Shown here: positions 31,007 to 40,233 of the stretch, one piece after another | Layout of the letters: each line of letters starts with the position of its first letter | Position numbering within the stretch: the first letter of the stretch is position 1 | From: Verrucomicrobiota bacterium | GTDB taxonomy: Bacteria; Verrucomicrobiota; Verrucomicrobiia; Opitutales; Opitutaceae | Direction: 5' to 3' | Length of the DNA stretch: 64,000 bases | Assembly (NCBI GenBank): GCA_016235555.1 | Contig: JACRKC010000039.1 | Span: 48,737 to 112,736 of the forward strand | Notes under the pieces: model-generated | The model's input: the letters and a program-made list of their open reading frames with translations, nothing else | The model's database searches: none | What the model was told of the DNA's origin: nothing | Position numbers and translations under genes: made by a program

Positions 31007-33115
31007 ATGAACGTGCCCACCCGCCTGAGTGCGATGCTTTGCCTGCTGACCTGCGCCATCCGCGCCGCAGTGCCGGTCGACCTGTCCGGTCTCGCCGCCG
31101 GCAGCGAGATTGCGATCGCTTCCGCCGGCGCCGACCTGGTGTCAATCGAATGGCCGGCCGAGGCGCGCGACGCCCGTTCGACAGGCTCAGGGCAGGCCCG
31201 CGCCTCGCTCACGCTCAACCTCGCGCCGGACAAACCGCTCCTGGAGTCCCTCGCCTGGCGGACCGCGCCGGACGCGCCCGCGACGATCATCGCCGAAAAA
31301 CTCACGCCCCTCACCGTCCTCACTGTCGGCGAACGCGACCTCGCGCGCAACGGCTGGATGGTCTTCTTCGACAAGGTCCACACGCGCCCCGCGCAACGCT
31401 TCCCCGCGCGGTTGCGACCCGCCGCGCTCAAGGCGACCTCGACCGCGACGCGCGCGCGCCTCTCGATCGACGGCCTCACCGCGGGCGCATTCGCCGGCCG
31501 CTTCGAGCTCACGATCTTCTCGGGCAGCCCGCTGGTGATGATCGAAGCCGTGCTCGCCACCAACGAAGACCGCAGGGCGATCCTCTACGAGGCCGGGCTC
31601 GTCGCGCCCTTCGGCCGGTCGACCGGCTACGCCTGGCTCGATCCGCGCACCGGCGCGCAGACGGCGCCGGCCGACACACCCGGCAGCGTGCGCGCGGCGC
31701 GCTTTCGCACCGCCGCACTCGAGTTCGCCCGGGGCAGCGTGGCGGTCTTCCCGCCGCCGCATCGTTATCTCTACCCGTTGGATTTCGCCGACAATTTCGG
31801 CTTCAACTGGATCGGCCGCCACTACGACGCGAGCGCCCCCGGCGATGGCATCGGCGTGCGCCAGCCACCCGCCGGCGACAACCGCTACGTGCCGTGGGTG
31901 AACGCCCCGCCCGGCACCGAGCAACGCCTCCCGCTCTTCCTCCGCTTCGGTCCCGAAAACGCCACCGCCTCGCTGAGGGCGATCGCCGCCTACACGCGCG
32001 GCGACCGGTTCGCCGACCTGGCGGGCTACAAAAAATTCACGAGCCACTACCACGTCGAACACACGGCCGACCTGCTCGAACGCCAGAAGTCCTCCGGCAC
32101 GGCGGCGATCCCCGACGCGCTGCGCGAGCCGGGCTTCGTGCGGGCGTTTCGCGCCGCGGGCATCGACATCGTGCACCTCGCCGAATTTCACTTCGGCACC
32201 ACGCCCAAGCTCGGCGCCGAGGAGCGGTTGAAGCAACTGCGCCTGATGCACGCCGAGTGCGCGCGCCTCTCCGACGAAAAATTTCTGCTGCTCCCGGGCG
32301 AAGAGCCCAACGTCCACCTCGGCGGCCACTGGCTCAGCTTTTTTCCGAAGCCCGTGCTCTGGGTGCTCCAGCGCCCCGCCGGCACGCCCTTCGTCGAAAC
32401 CAACGCCGCCGGCGAAACCGTCTACCACGTCGGCAGCCCCGCCGACGTGCTTGAGCTCATGCGGCGCGAGCACGGGCTGATGTGGACCGCGCACGCCCGC
32501 ATCAAGGGCTCGATCCCGTTTCCCGACGGCCAGCGCGACACGCCCTTCTTCCAATCGCCGCAGTTCCTCGGCGCCGCGTGGAAAGCCATGCCCGCCGACT
32601 ACTCCCGCGACACGCTCGGCTGGCGCGTGCTCGATCTGCTCGACGACATGAACAACTGGGGCGCCGACAAACGCGCGCTCGGCGAAGTCGACGTTTTCAA
32701 AATCGAGCCGCACTCCGAACTCTACGGCCACATGAACGTGAACTACCTCAAGCTCGCCGGCCTCCCGCGTTTCGCCGACGGCTGGCAGCCGGTGCTCGAC
32801 GTGCTGCGGAGCGGCGAGTTTTTCGTCACCACCGGCGAAATCCTCGCGAGCGATTTCCGCGTGACGCCGGGCGTGTCTCCCACGCTCAGCGCGAAACTCC
32901 AGTGGACGCTTCCGCTCGCCTTCGCCGAACTCGTCGGCGGCGACGGCACGCGCACCGTGCGGCATCGCGTGGATTTGTCCGACACCCGCGCCTTCGGCGA
33001 AAAGGATTTCTCCGCCGCGTTCCCGGCGACTCCCGGCCTCCGCTGGGTCCGCCTCGCCGTGTGGGACATCGCCGGCAACGGCGCCTTCACGCAACCCGTC
33101 GCACTCGCACCGTAG
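31007..33115 (+). CDS. secreted PHP-like (histidinol-phosphatase-type) hydrolase
   Basis: 702 residues with a signal peptide (residues 1-20). The N-terminal half is beta-rich; the C-terminal half has a PHP-like domain with VHLAEFHFGTTP, LLLPGEEPNVHLGGHW and LMWTAHARIKGSIPF, giving His/Glu/Asp metal ligands. The exact substrate is not known. A short repeat containing TTCGACAGGCTCAGGGCAGG (31175-31200) is inserted in frame at residues 57-64 (STGSGQAR). It diverges from the TonB receptor; the 207-base gap between starts holds no repeat I could identify. Confidence 0.78.
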   Translation: MNVPTRLSAMLCLLTCAIRAAVPVDLSGLAAGSEIAIASAGADLVSIEWPAEARDARSTGSGQARASLTLNLAPDKPLLESLAWRTAPDAPATIIAEKLTPLTVLTVGERDLARNGWMVFFDKVHTRPAQRFPARLRPAALKATSTATRARLSIDGLTAGAFAGRFELTIFSGSPLVMIEAVLATNEDRRAILYEAGLVAPFGRSTGYAWLDPRTGAQTAPADTPGSVRAARFRTAALEFARGSVAVFPPPHRYLYPLDFADNFGFNWIGRHYDASAPGDGIGVRQPPAGDNRYVPWVNAPPGTEQRLPLFLRFGPENATASLRAIAAYTRGDRFADLAGYKKFTSHYHVEHTADLLERQKSSGTAAIPDALREPGFVRAFRAAGIDIVHLAEFHFGTTPKLGAEERLKQLRLMHAECARLSDEKFLLLPGEEPNVHLGGHWLSFFPKPVLWVLQRPAGTPFVETNAAGETVYHVGSPADVLELMRREHGLMWTAHARIKGSIPFPDGQRDTPFFQSPQFLGAAWKAMPADYSRDTLGWRVLDLLDDMNNWGADKRALGEVDVFKIEPHSELYGHMNVNYLKLAGLPRFADGWQPVLDVLRSGEFFVTTGEILASDFRVTPGVSPTLSAKLQWTLPLAFAELVGGDGTRTVRHRVDLSDTRAFGEKDFSAAFPATPGLRWVRLAVWDIAGNGAFTQPVALAP
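31175..31200. repeat. TTCGACAGGCTCAGG mini-repeat in frame
   Basis: This short sequence recurs at 36970-36992 in the WD40 gene (read PSAGSGQAGG) and with one substitution at 50803-50825 in non-coding DNA. In all coding cases it adds a Ser/Gly/Gln patch without a frameshift. Confidence 0.75.
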
Positions 33116-33121
33116 CCCCCA

Positions 33122-33297
33122 GTCGTGGACGAGGCGTCCCGCCTCGTTTCGACGGAACGGCTTCACGACAGCAAACGTAGGTCGGGCTTTACGCCCGACG
33201 CCTTTCAACCGCCAAGGGTGTCGGGAATAAACGGCCGATAATTCCCGACCTACCCGGAAACGCCGCAACGCACGAGGCGGGACGCCTCGTCCACGAC
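33122..33297. repeat. 176-base nested palindrome between convergent genes
   Basis: Perfect 25-base inverted arms of the GAGGCG type (33122-33146 and 33273-33297) enclose a GTAG...CTAC element of the TCGGGC type (33177-33253). The block fills the gap between the PHP-like gene and mqo, so it could be a bidirectional terminator as well as a mobile composite. Confidence 0.9.
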
Positions 33298-34803
33298 TCA
33301 CCCAGCGCTCCGCGCCGTCCCCAACTGCAACACCTCGTCGATCTCCGCCGACTGCCGCGCGTAGTCTTCGGCCGCGGCCGGTTCCCCGAGCTCCAGGTCA
33401 AACGTCGGCAGCATCTCTTTCATCCGCGCGTAGCCGTCAGGATCACGCAGCCTTTCCGGGAAACATCTTTGAATCACCTGCGCGGCGATGTTGGCCGACA
33501 CTGACGCTCCCGGCGACGCGCCGAGCAGCGCCGCCAGCGTGCCATCGGATGCAGTCACCACCTCTGTGCCGAAATACAGCCGGCCCGCATCAGCCTGCTT
33601 CAACGCCTGCACGCGGATGCCGGCCTCGACCAGCCGCCAGTCGGCGTCACGCGCCTCGGGGTAGAACACCCGCAACGCCCGCAGACGCGTCGCCATGCTC
33701 TGCAACGCCTCCCGCACCAGAAAACGCACCAGCACGCGATTGTGCACGCCCGTGCGGATGAGCGTGCCGAGGTTGTCCGCACGCAACGACCCCGGCAGGT
33801 CCGTGAAGCGACCCGTGCGATGGAGAAACTTCGTCGTCCACGTCGCAAACGGACCGAACAGCAGCACGCGCTTCCCCTCGAGCTGGCGCACATCGAGATG
33901 CGGGCCGCCGAGCGCGCCCGAGTCGGGCGGCGGCGGACCGTCGACCTTGCCCTCGTGACGCGCGACGACGGCTGGGTTTTCGCACACCAGCCACTGCCCC
34001 GCGATGGGAAACGCGCCGAGCCCGCGCGCGACGGGCAGCCCGGCGGTTTGCAGCAGCGGAATGGTGCCGCCGCCCGCGCCGACGAATACGAACCGGGCGC
34101 GGACGGACCGCGTCTCACCCGAGGCCTCGTGACGCACGACGAGTTCCCACCCCGCGTCGGCCCGCCGCAACTGCGTCACGCGGTGGCCGGCGAAAACGCG
34201 ACACCCCTCCTGCGCGCCGAGCCACGCGAGCAAGCGCCGCGACAGCTCGCCGAAATTCACATCCGTGCCCGCCTCGATCCGGGTGGCGGCGATCGGCTCC
34301 GCCTCGCCGCGTCCCTCGACGACCAGCGGCATCCACCGCCGCAGGACTTCCCGCTCCGCGCTGAACTCCATCGGGCGGAAAAACGGATGCGCCCTCAGCG
34401 CCGCCTGTCGCGCGCGCAGAAAATCGATCTGCGCCGCACCGCGGACCAGGCTCAGGTGCGGGACCGGGCGGATCCACTCCGCCGGTCGCGGCGCCAGCCC
34501 GTGCGCGACCGCGTAACGCCAGAATTGCCGCGACTGTTCGAAGCGCGCGAAGATCTCGACCGCCTTGCTGACATCGACCGGCGCCCCCGCGACCGCCGGC
34601 GGCGGCGTGTAGTTGAGTTCGCACAGCCCGGCGTGCCCCGTGCCCGCATTGTTCCAGCCATCCGAACTCTCCCGCGCCAGTTCCGGCCCCGCTTCATACA
34701 CCTCGAGCGCCAGCCGCGGCGCGAGCCGCTTCAGCATCACCCCGAGGTGGGCGGACATGACGCCGCCACCGATGAAGATCGCGTCGAGAACCGATGACGA
34801 CAT
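33298..34803 (-). CDS. mqo: malate:quinone oxidoreductase
   Basis: 501 residues from the ATG at 34803. FAD-binding motif DAIFIGGGVMSAHLGVML opens the protein, followed by ESSDGWNNAGTGHAGLCELN, a strong Mqo signature, and FVFVGAGGGTIPLLQ, HLDVR, LLFGPFATWTTKFL and SLRADNL further on. It oxidises malate to oxaloacetate and passes electrons to quinone at the membrane, serving the TCA cycle. The stop lies directly against the nested palindrome. No operon partner is visible. Confidence 0.95.
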   Translation of the reverse strand: MSSSVLDAIFIGGGVMSAHLGVMLKRLAPRLALEVYEAGPELARESSDGWNNAGTGHAGLCELNYTPPPAVAGAPVDVSKAVEIFARFEQSRQFWRYAVAHGLAPRPAEWIRPVPHLSLVRGAAQIDFLRARQAALRAHPFFRPMEFSAEREVLRRWMPLVVEGRGEAEPIAATRIEAGTDVNFGELSRRLLAWLGAQEGCRVFAGHRVTQLRRADAGWELVVRHEASGETRSVRARFVFVGAGGGTIPLLQTAGLPVARGLGAFPIAGQWLVCENPAVVARHEGKVDGPPPPDSGALGGPHLDVRQLEGKRVLLFGPFATWTTKFLHRTGRFTDLPGSLRADNLGTLIRTGVHNRVLVRFLVREALQSMATRLRALRVFYPEARDADWRLVEAGIRVQALKQADAGRLYFGTEVVTASDGTLAALLGASPGASVSANIAAQVIQRCFPERLRDPDGYARMKEMLPTFDLELGEPAAAEDYARQSAEIDEVLQLGTARSAG

Positions 34804-34920
34804 GGCGCGAGGGAGGATTCGTGGTGCAACCGGCGGTGGATTCTTCCTATCCGGCGTCGTTTCCGCAGCGCTTGCGATCCGAAAATCCACGGCAGTGTCG
34901 CCGGGGGCGCAGCTCAGATT

Positions 34921-35007
34921 CTTGCAGTCCGGTAAGCGCGACGGAGCGGCGGTTTTCAACCGCCGGGCCTGGGCGCTTGGAAAAGCGCCCCTCCACAGTG
35001 CACGAAA
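34921..35007. repeat. 87-base interspersed repeat, copy 2
   Basis: Direct repeat of 27540-27626, here between the divergent mqo and MBL genes. It keeps both internal hairpins and the flanking CTCAG/CTGAG inverted words. It occupies about a third of the 297-base divergent gap and may overlap promoters. Confidence 0.88.
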
Positions 35008-35100
35008 CTGAGATGTGCCCTGGCGCCGGACGCTTCATCCGGATTCCAGGCTCGATTTGCCGCCGTTTTGATCGACGATCGCGCCAACCCACCCCCACCC

Positions 35101-35979
35101 ATGCGCCGACTCATCCCGCTGTTTTCCCTCGTTCTTCTCGCCTTTGCCGCCGTCGCCCAGGCCCAGCCGCCGGCGCAACCGAAACAAAAACAAGGCCGCC
35201 CGCCGCTCGGCATCGAGAAGCTCGCCGACGATCTCTTCGTGATCATCGGCAACGGCGGCAACGTGGGCGTGCTCGTGACCGACGAGGGCGTCGTGCTCGT
35301 CGACGACAAATTCGAACAGGACTACGAGGGCATCGTCGCGCAGGTGAAATTGGTCACGGACAAACCCGTGAAATACGTCATCACCACACACCACCATTCG
35401 GATCACAGCGGCGGCAACACGCGCTTCATCGAAGTCGCGGAGATCATTTCCCACAAAAACGCCCGCGCCAATATCGTCGCCGGCAAGCAACCCAACGCCG
35501 GGAGCATGAAGCCGGCGCGCATCACGTTCACCGACGAGACCTCGGTCTTCCTCGGCGGCAAGGAAGTGCGCGCCCGCTATTTCGGCCGCGGCCACACCAA
35601 CGGGGATGTGATCGTGTATTTCCCCGCGCAGCGCGTGATCCACACGGGCGACCTGATGGCCGGCGCGACACCGCTCATCGACTACGGCGGCGGCGGGAGC
35701 TTGGTGGAATGGGTCAAGACCATCGATGCCGCCATGGCCGCGCTCGACTTCGACCGGGTGATTCCCGGCCACGGCACCGTGACCGACCGCGCCGGCCTCC
35801 AGACCTACCGCGACAACGTCGTGAAACTGCGCGACGGCGTCGCGGCGCTGATCCGGCAAGGCAAGTCGCAGGAGGAAGTCCGCGCCTTTCTGGCGGGCCT
35901 GTTCCCCTCCGCCTACAACAACCCCAACAGCCTGCAAAACCAGTGGTCGCTGCCGGGGTTCATGACCGAGTTGAAGTGA
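35101..35979 (+). CDS. secreted MBL-fold metallo-hydrolase
   Basis: 292 residues with a signal peptide (residues 1-22). The zinc motif HxHxDH is HHHSDH at 97-102, followed by other MBL landmarks YFGRGHTNGDVIVYFP, HTGDLMAGATPL and VIPGHGTVTDR. This is the cyclase / quinoprotein-relay-like branch of periplasmic MBL proteins. The substrate is unknown; true beta-lactamase activity is unlikely without the B3-type extra motifs. Confidence 0.92.
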   Translation: MRRLIPLFSLVLLAFAAVAQAQPPAQPKQKQGRPPLGIEKLADDLFVIIGNGGNVGVLVTDEGVVLVDDKFEQDYEGIVAQVKLVTDKPVKYVITTHHHSDHSGGNTRFIEVAEIISHKNARANIVAGKQPNAGSMKPARITFTDETSVFLGGKEVRARYFGRGHTNGDVIVYFPAQRVIHTGDLMAGATPLIDYGGGGSLVEWVKTIDAAMAALDFDRVIPGHGTVTDRAGLQTYRDNVVKLRDGVAALIRQGKSQEEVRAFLAGLFPSAYNNPNSLQNQWSLPGFMTELK

Positions 35980-35990
35980 GCGCGGCCCAA

Positions 35991-36015
35991 GTCGTGGACG
36001 AGGCGTCCCGCCTCG
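35991..36015. repeat. GAGGCG-type REP hairpin
   Basis: A copy of the 2918-2942 hairpin, 11 bases after the MBL stop. An inverted partial copy at 36374-36399 lies just before the WD40 gene, so the two bracket the repeat-filled gap. Confidence 0.85.
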
Positions 36016-36027
36016 TTGCCTGAACCG

Positions 36028-36192
36028 GAACCGTGCAGTTGAACCAGCACTGCTTCGTGACCGCGCGGTGCAACGGTGAAGCGCGTTGACCCCAACGCGC
36101 TTTTTTGTGGGAGGGGCTTTACGCCCCGACGAGTCGCGGGGTAAACCCGCTCCCACCTTCAAACCAGCGCGTTGCGGTCAACGCGCTCCACC
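36028..36192. repeat. composite AGCGCGTTG element
   Basis: Opens with a segment shared with 41868-41940 (GAACCGTGCAGT, TCGTGACCGCGCGGTG). It continues with hairpin GCGCGTTGACC/CCAACGCGC, an inner inverted pair GTGGGAGGGGC and GCTCCCACC with GGGGCTTTACGCCCC (36107-36157), and closes with the inverted GCGCGTTG end at 36167-36190. A third relative is at 57892-57966. Confidence 0.8.
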
Positions 36193-36232
36193 CCGACTGC
36201 GATGTTCCGGCTCGGAGGGCGTCTAAAAAGGC

Positions 36233-36331
36233 CTGTCATTCTGAGCGCCGCGAAGAACCCAGTTGGATTTCCGCGGCATGCTCCGAGATGCGAATGTCCT
36301 GCTGGATTCTTCGCTCCGCTCAGAATGACAG
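36233..36331. repeat. 99-bp MITE-like hairpin (CATTCTGAGCG type)
   Basis: 25-base terminal inverted arms starting CTGTCATTCTGAGCG and ending CGCTCAGAATGACAG, two mismatches, with a 49-base centre. This is a widely dispersed type of non-coding hairpin element in environmental bacteria. The gap 35980-36441 contains no gene. Confidence 0.88.
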
Positions 36332-36373
36332 ACCAGTGAACCCTTTTTTCGACGCCGCCTGAAACAAATTTCA

Positions 36374-36399
36374 CTGAGGCGGGACGGCTCAGCCACGAC
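36374..36399. repeat. GAGGCG-type hairpin, inverted and degenerate
   Basis: CTGAGGCGGGACGGCTCAG followed by CCACGAC is the reverse orientation of the element at 35991-36015, with a damaged stem. Confidence 0.7.
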
Positions 36400-36441
36400 T
36401 AGCGCCTTGCCCGCCGCCCACCACTCCGCAATTTCGCCCCA

Positions 36442-37557
36442 ATGCAGTTGACCAAACATTGGGCCGCGCAACTCGACGACTACACCATCGACCTCGGTTG
36501 GTCGAACGACGGCACGCTCCTCGCCGCCGCCAGCAGCGCCGGCCCCATCTCGCTCTTCGCCGCGCCCGACGGGGCCAAGCGGTGCACTCTGCCCGGCCAC
36601 GACGATGGCACCAACTGCCTCGCGTGGGCACCGGTGTCTGGCGCTCAACTCTCAACTCTTAGCTCTCAACTTCTTCTGGCCACCGGCGGTCAGGACGGCG
36701 CCGTGAAATTCTGGGACGCCGCCTCCGGGCAGCACACCGGCACCGCCGCGCTCGGCAGCGCCTGGGTCGATCATCTTCAATGGGTAGGGCGCGTTATCCC
36801 TGACGTGCCGCCCAACGCGTCCGAATCCGAACGGCGGGTTAAGGATAACCCGCCCTACCTTTTCGCCGCCGCCGGAAGGAACCTCTTCGCCGTCCGCGCG
36901 GACGCTTCACTCGCGCATACGTTCAAGCCGGCGCCCAAAACCATCTGCGCCCTCGCCGCGCTGCCCGCCCCTTCGGCAGGCTCAGGGCAGGCGGGCGGCG
37001 CGGTGGCCGCCGCCTCGTTCGGCAGCGTCTGCCTCTGGGACTCGGACGATTTCATCGCGCAGAAGGAGTTCCCCTACGCCAACGGCATCCACTCGCTCGT
37101 GTGGTCGCCCGACGGCCGGTGGCTCGTCTCCGGCAACCAGGATCCGTCGGTCCACCTCTGGATTCCCGAGAAGGACATCGAACTCCACATGAGCGGCTAC
37201 GAGACGAAGGTGAAACATCTCTCGTTCGATCACACCTCGCGCTGGCTCGCGACGAGCGGCGGGCGCGATTGCTGCGTGTGGGATTGCAGCGGCGCCGGCC
37301 CCGAAGGCCGCGAGCCCGCCATGCTCCCGCACGAGGCGCCGGTGTGCGCGGTCGCCTTTCAGCACGGTCACGGCCTGCTCGCCACCGCAAGCGCCGACGG
37401 CGCTGTGCAACTCTGGAGTGTCGACCGCAAACAACCCCTGCGCGCCACGGTGCGCATGCCCAGCGCCGCCACGAAGCTCGCCTGGTCACCCGACGATACG
37501 CTGCTCGCCATCGGCTCCGAAAAAGGCGCGGTCTACGTGCTGAAGTGCGCGGCGTGA
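36442..37557 (+). CDS. WD40 repeat protein
   Basis: 371 residues forming a seven-bladed-type beta-propeller. Blades are visible as LGWSNDGTLLAAASSAGPIS, LLATGGQDGAVKFWDAA, LVWSPDGRWLVSGNQDPSVH, LSFDHTSRWLATSGGRDC, VAFQHGHGLLATASADGAVQ and LAWSPDDTLLAIGSEKGAVY. No signal peptide, so it is probably a cytoplasmic scaffold. Similar propellers often neighbour COG0523 GTPases, but here the GTPase is 15 kb away. Three different repeats are inserted in frame in its second to fourth blades (36643-36671, 36784-36858, 36970-36992), making it the most heavily invaded gene in the window. Confidence 0.85.
   Translation: MQLTKHWAAQLDDYTIDLGWSNDGTLLAAASSAGPISLFAAPDGAKRCTLPGHDDGTNCLAWAPVSGAQLSTLSSQLLLATGGQDGAVKFWDAASGQHTGTAALGSAWVDHLQWVGRVIPDVPPNASESERRVKDNPPYLFAAAGRNLFAVRADASLAHTFKPAPKTICALAALPAPSAGSGQAGGAVAAASFGSVCLWDSDDFIAQKEFPYANGIHSLVWSPDGRWLVSGNQDPSVHLWIPEKDIELHMSGYETKVKHLSFDHTSRWLATSGGRDCCVWDCSGAGPEGREPAMLPHEAPVCAVAFQHGHGLLATASADGAVQLWSVDRKQPLRATVRMPSAATKLAWSPDDTLLAIGSEKGAVYVLKCAA
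36643..36671. repeat. CTCAACT tract in the WD40 gene
   Basis: Three CTCAACT units with near spacers encode GAQLSTLSSQL at residues 68-77, on the loop of a blade. Same type as in cusA and the adaptor gene. Confidence 0.78.
36784..36858. repeat. in-frame GTAG...CTAC element in the WD40 gene
   Basis: 75 bases, exactly 25 codons, residues 115-139. GTAGGGCGCGTTATCCCTGAC opens and GGATAACCCGCCCTAC closes; the stems are GGGCG-GTTATCC and GGATAAC-CGCCC. Codons read VGRVIPDVPPNASESERRV and onward with no stop. Confidence 0.85.
36970..36992. repeat. TTCGGCAGGCTCAGG mini-repeat in the WD40 gene
   Basis: Same sequence type as 31175-31200, encoding PSAGSGQAGG at residues 177-184. It is the third repeat class in this gene. 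Confidence 0.75.
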
Positions 37558-37611
37558 AACAGCCCGCGCCCGGCGTTGCCAAGGAGCGCGCGCCGGCAAT
37601 GCTCCGCGCTC

Positions 37612-38733
37612 ATGCCCCGCCGAAGTCTCCCCCTTTTCCTCGTCATCGCCGGCTGCCTGCCGGCGGCCGAAACCCTCTCGTGGCCCGCGGACATCGCGGC
37701 GTTGTTTCGCGTGCCGGCGGAGTTTGCCGGCGCGAGCGACGGACGAAAATCGCCGCTGCGGTTCGCCGACGGACACCCAGCCGCGAACGCCCGCGAGTGG
37801 GCCACGCGGCGCGCGGAGATCCGCGCGCAGTGGATCGCGTTGATGGGGGCGTGGCCCGAGTTGCTCGCCGCACCGCGCCTCGAGCCGGTGGGCGAGACGG
37901 CGCGCGATGGTTTCGTGCAGCGCAGCGTGCGCCTCGAGGTCGCGGCGGGAAAATTTCAAAACGCACTGCTGCTCGTGCCAACTGCCGCGACCGCGGACCC
38001 GGCGGGAAAATTTCCCGCGGTGCTCGTGCCGTTCTACGATCCGGAAACCAGTGCCGGCGCCGCGCCGGCGGCCAAGCCGCTGCGGGATTTCGGCGCGCAG
38101 CTCGCGCGACGCGGCTTCGTGGCGCTGTGCATCGGTTCGCCGGGCGGCGACGCGCGCAAACCCGACCTCGGCGGCGCGACCTGCCAGCCGCTCCACTACC
38201 TCGGCTACATCGCGGCCAACTGCCACACGGCGCTCGCCCGGCTGCCCTGGGTCGATCCCCGGCGCATCGGCGTGATCGGGCACTCGTATGGCGGCAAGTG
38301 GGCGATGTTTGCCTCGTGCTTCGACGAACGTTTCGCGTGCGCGGTGTGGTCGGACCCGGGCGTGGTCTTCGACGAGACCCGCCCGTCGATCAACTACTGG
38401 GAGCCATGGTATCTCGGCCTCGACCCGAACCTCACCCGCAAGCCGGGGCTGATCTCCGCGCAGAGTCCGCGCACCGGCCCCTACGCGACGATGATGGCGC
38501 AGGGGCGCGACCTGCATGAACTGCACACGTTGATGGCGCCGCGGCCGTTTCTCGTCACCGGCGGCGCCGAGGACACGCCGGCGCGATGGAAATCGCTCGC
38601 CCATGCGGTCGGGGTGAACCGCTTGCTCGGTTTCGAGGCGCGCGTGGGCATGCACAACCGCCCCGCGCACGACCCGACCGCGGAGGCGAACGAGGCGGCG
38701 TATCGGTTTCTCGAAACCGTGCTGAAGCGGTAG
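37612..38733 (+). CDS. alpha/beta hydrolase (dienelactone-hydrolase / acetyl-xylan-esterase-like)
   Basis: 373 residues from the ATG at 37612, which gives a signal peptide with a possible lipobox (VIAGC). The nucleophile elbow is GHSYGG with Ser225, followed by KWAMFASCFDERFACAVWSD. The acid and His are likely in RPFLVTGGAED and GMHNRPAHD. The fold and the long N-terminal part resemble secreted carbohydrate esterases of the abhydrolase_7 type. Substrate unknown. It follows the WD40 gene by 54 bases and could be co-transcribed. Confidence 0.85.
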   Translation: MPRRSLPLFLVIAGCLPAAETLSWPADIAALFRVPAEFAGASDGRKSPLRFADGHPAANAREWATRRAEIRAQWIALMGAWPELLAAPRLEPVGETARDGFVQRSVRLEVAAGKFQNALLLVPTAATADPAGKFPAVLVPFYDPETSAGAAPAAKPLRDFGAQLARRGFVALCIGSPGGDARKPDLGGATCQPLHYLGYIAANCHTALARLPWVDPRRIGVIGHSYGGKWAMFASCFDERFACAVWSDPGVVFDETRPSINYWEPWYLGLDPNLTRKPGLISAQSPRTGPYATMMAQGRDLHELHTLMAPRPFLVTGGAEDTPARWKSLAHAVGVNRLLGFEARVGMHNRPAHDPTAEANEAAYRFLETVLKR

Positions 38734-38806
38734 GCGCCGCCACTCGTCAAATTCTGCGCGCCGCCGGTCATTCGCGCGTCGCGGCCCTGCAAGGAATCGG
38801 CGATCC

Positions 38807-39844
38807 GTGCCGGCGTCATTCCTCATGCAGACCGCCGCCCGCACCCTGTTTCCCTTCGCCTTCGCCAGCCGCGCCGATGCCGCGGCGGGGGAGTATTCCC
38901 TCACGGACCTGGGCGAAGACGATGCGGGCGCGGCGCTCCTGCCGGTCGCGATCAACGACGCGGGCGAAATCTGCGCGGCGGCCCACCGCGCGGGCGGGCT
39001 GGTGCAGGGCTGGCTGGTGCGCGGCGCGCAACGCGAGCCGGCGGGCACGGCGATGTGTCACGATCCGGCCTCGTGCCTCAGCGGCAACGGCCACCTCGCC
39101 GGCACCACGGGCGCGGCCCTGCGCGAGGTGCGCGCGTGGGCCTCGCACCTCGGCGCGTTCGGCGAGAAGCACTGGCCGGGGATCGCCAGCTTCGCGCATG
39201 GCGTGAACGCCCGCGGCGACGTGGTCGGCAGCGCCCTGTTCGACGCCGGCGAGTTCGGACTCAGCCGCGCGTTTCTGCGCACGGCGGCGGGCGGCGCGAA
39301 ATTTCTCACCCCGCCCCATGGCGGCACCGCCTACGCCACGGCGATCAACGACGCGGGCGACGTCACGGTGAACTCGACGCCGCTCGGCGCCTCGCGCGAC
39401 GACTCCCGGGCGTGGCTGTTGCGGGAGGACTGCTACATCGCCCTCCCGGGGCTCGGCGGCCGGCGCGCGTGGGCGGCTGCGGTGACGCCGCGTGGCCGCG
39501 TGACGGGCCGCGCGCTGACGGCGGGCGGGGCCACGCACGCGTTTTGGTGGGATGATGGGGTGACGACGGACCTCGGCACGCTGGAGGGCGGCGCGAGCGA
39601 GGCGCTCGCCGCCAACGATCAGCTCACGGCGGTCGGCCGCGTGCTGCGGCCCGACGGCACGCGCCGCGCGTTTCGCTGGACGCCGGACGACGGCATGAAG
39701 TGGCTCGACACCCTCGTGTCATTGCCGCGCGGCTGGACGCTGCGCGAGGCCGTGGGCGTGAATGCCCGCGGCGACATCATCGGCACGGCCGTGCGCCGCG
39801 GGCGGGCGCGGGGATTCCTGCTGCGGACAACCAGCGGAGCGTAA
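38807..39844 (+). CDS. HAF-repeat protein
   Basis: 345 residues (the start could also be the ATG at 38825). It is built of repeats of the HAF type, e.g. AINDAGEICAAAHRA, GVNARGDVVGSALFD, AINDAGDVTVNSTP, HAFWWDDGVTTDLGTLEGGA and GVNARGDIIGTAVRRG. Such proteins form extracellular or surface beta-propeller-like structures; function unknown. The N-terminus (RTLFPFAFASRADAAAG) looks like a weak signal peptide. Confidence 0.8.
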   Translation: MPASFLMQTAARTLFPFAFASRADAAAGEYSLTDLGEDDAGAALLPVAINDAGEICAAAHRAGGLVQGWLVRGAQREPAGTAMCHDPASCLSGNGHLAGTTGAALREVRAWASHLGAFGEKHWPGIASFAHGVNARGDVVGSALFDAGEFGLSRAFLRTAAGGAKFLTPPHGGTAYATAINDAGDVTVNSTPLGASRDDSRAWLLREDCYIALPGLGGRRAWAAAVTPRGRVTGRALTAGGATHAFWWDDGVTTDLGTLEGGASEALAANDQLTAVGRVLRPDGTRRAFRWTPDDGMKWLDTLVSLPRGWTLREAVGVNARGDIIGTAVRRGRARGFLLRTTSGA

Positions 39845-40041
39845 GGCGCAAAATCCGGCCGACGCGTCAGCCGGCCGCCGGCGCGAGCACGCGGGAGTGC
39901 GCGACGTATCCGGGGAAGACGGCGGGCAACAACACCGCGACCCGCCGTCCGGCCGGGTGGGTGCAACTCAAACTGAGGTCAGTGCTCGAAGGCTTCGGTC
40001 GCAGCGGCGGGCGTCCCTGCGCGCCGAGGTTGGTCGGACAC

Positions 40042-40233
40042 CTGAACCTAAAAAACGCCGATGGATTTAACCGCAGAGAGCACAAAGAACTCAGAGGGGA
40101 GCGCCCTGCCGGGTTTGGACACCGGCCGGGACTTTCACCTCGCGGGTGAACAGACATAGAGTGCCGACAACGGTTTTTTCCTCTCTGCGCTCTCAGCGGT
40201 CCTTGCGGTTCAATTGCTGAATTCAGGCTGAAC
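40042..40233. repeat. ~190-bp interspersed element, copy 2 (inverted)
   Basis: Reverse-complement partner of 3075-3267, with the same ends and internal landmarks. The two copies are 37 kb apart; recombination between them would invert the copper and zinc regions. Confidence 0.85.
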
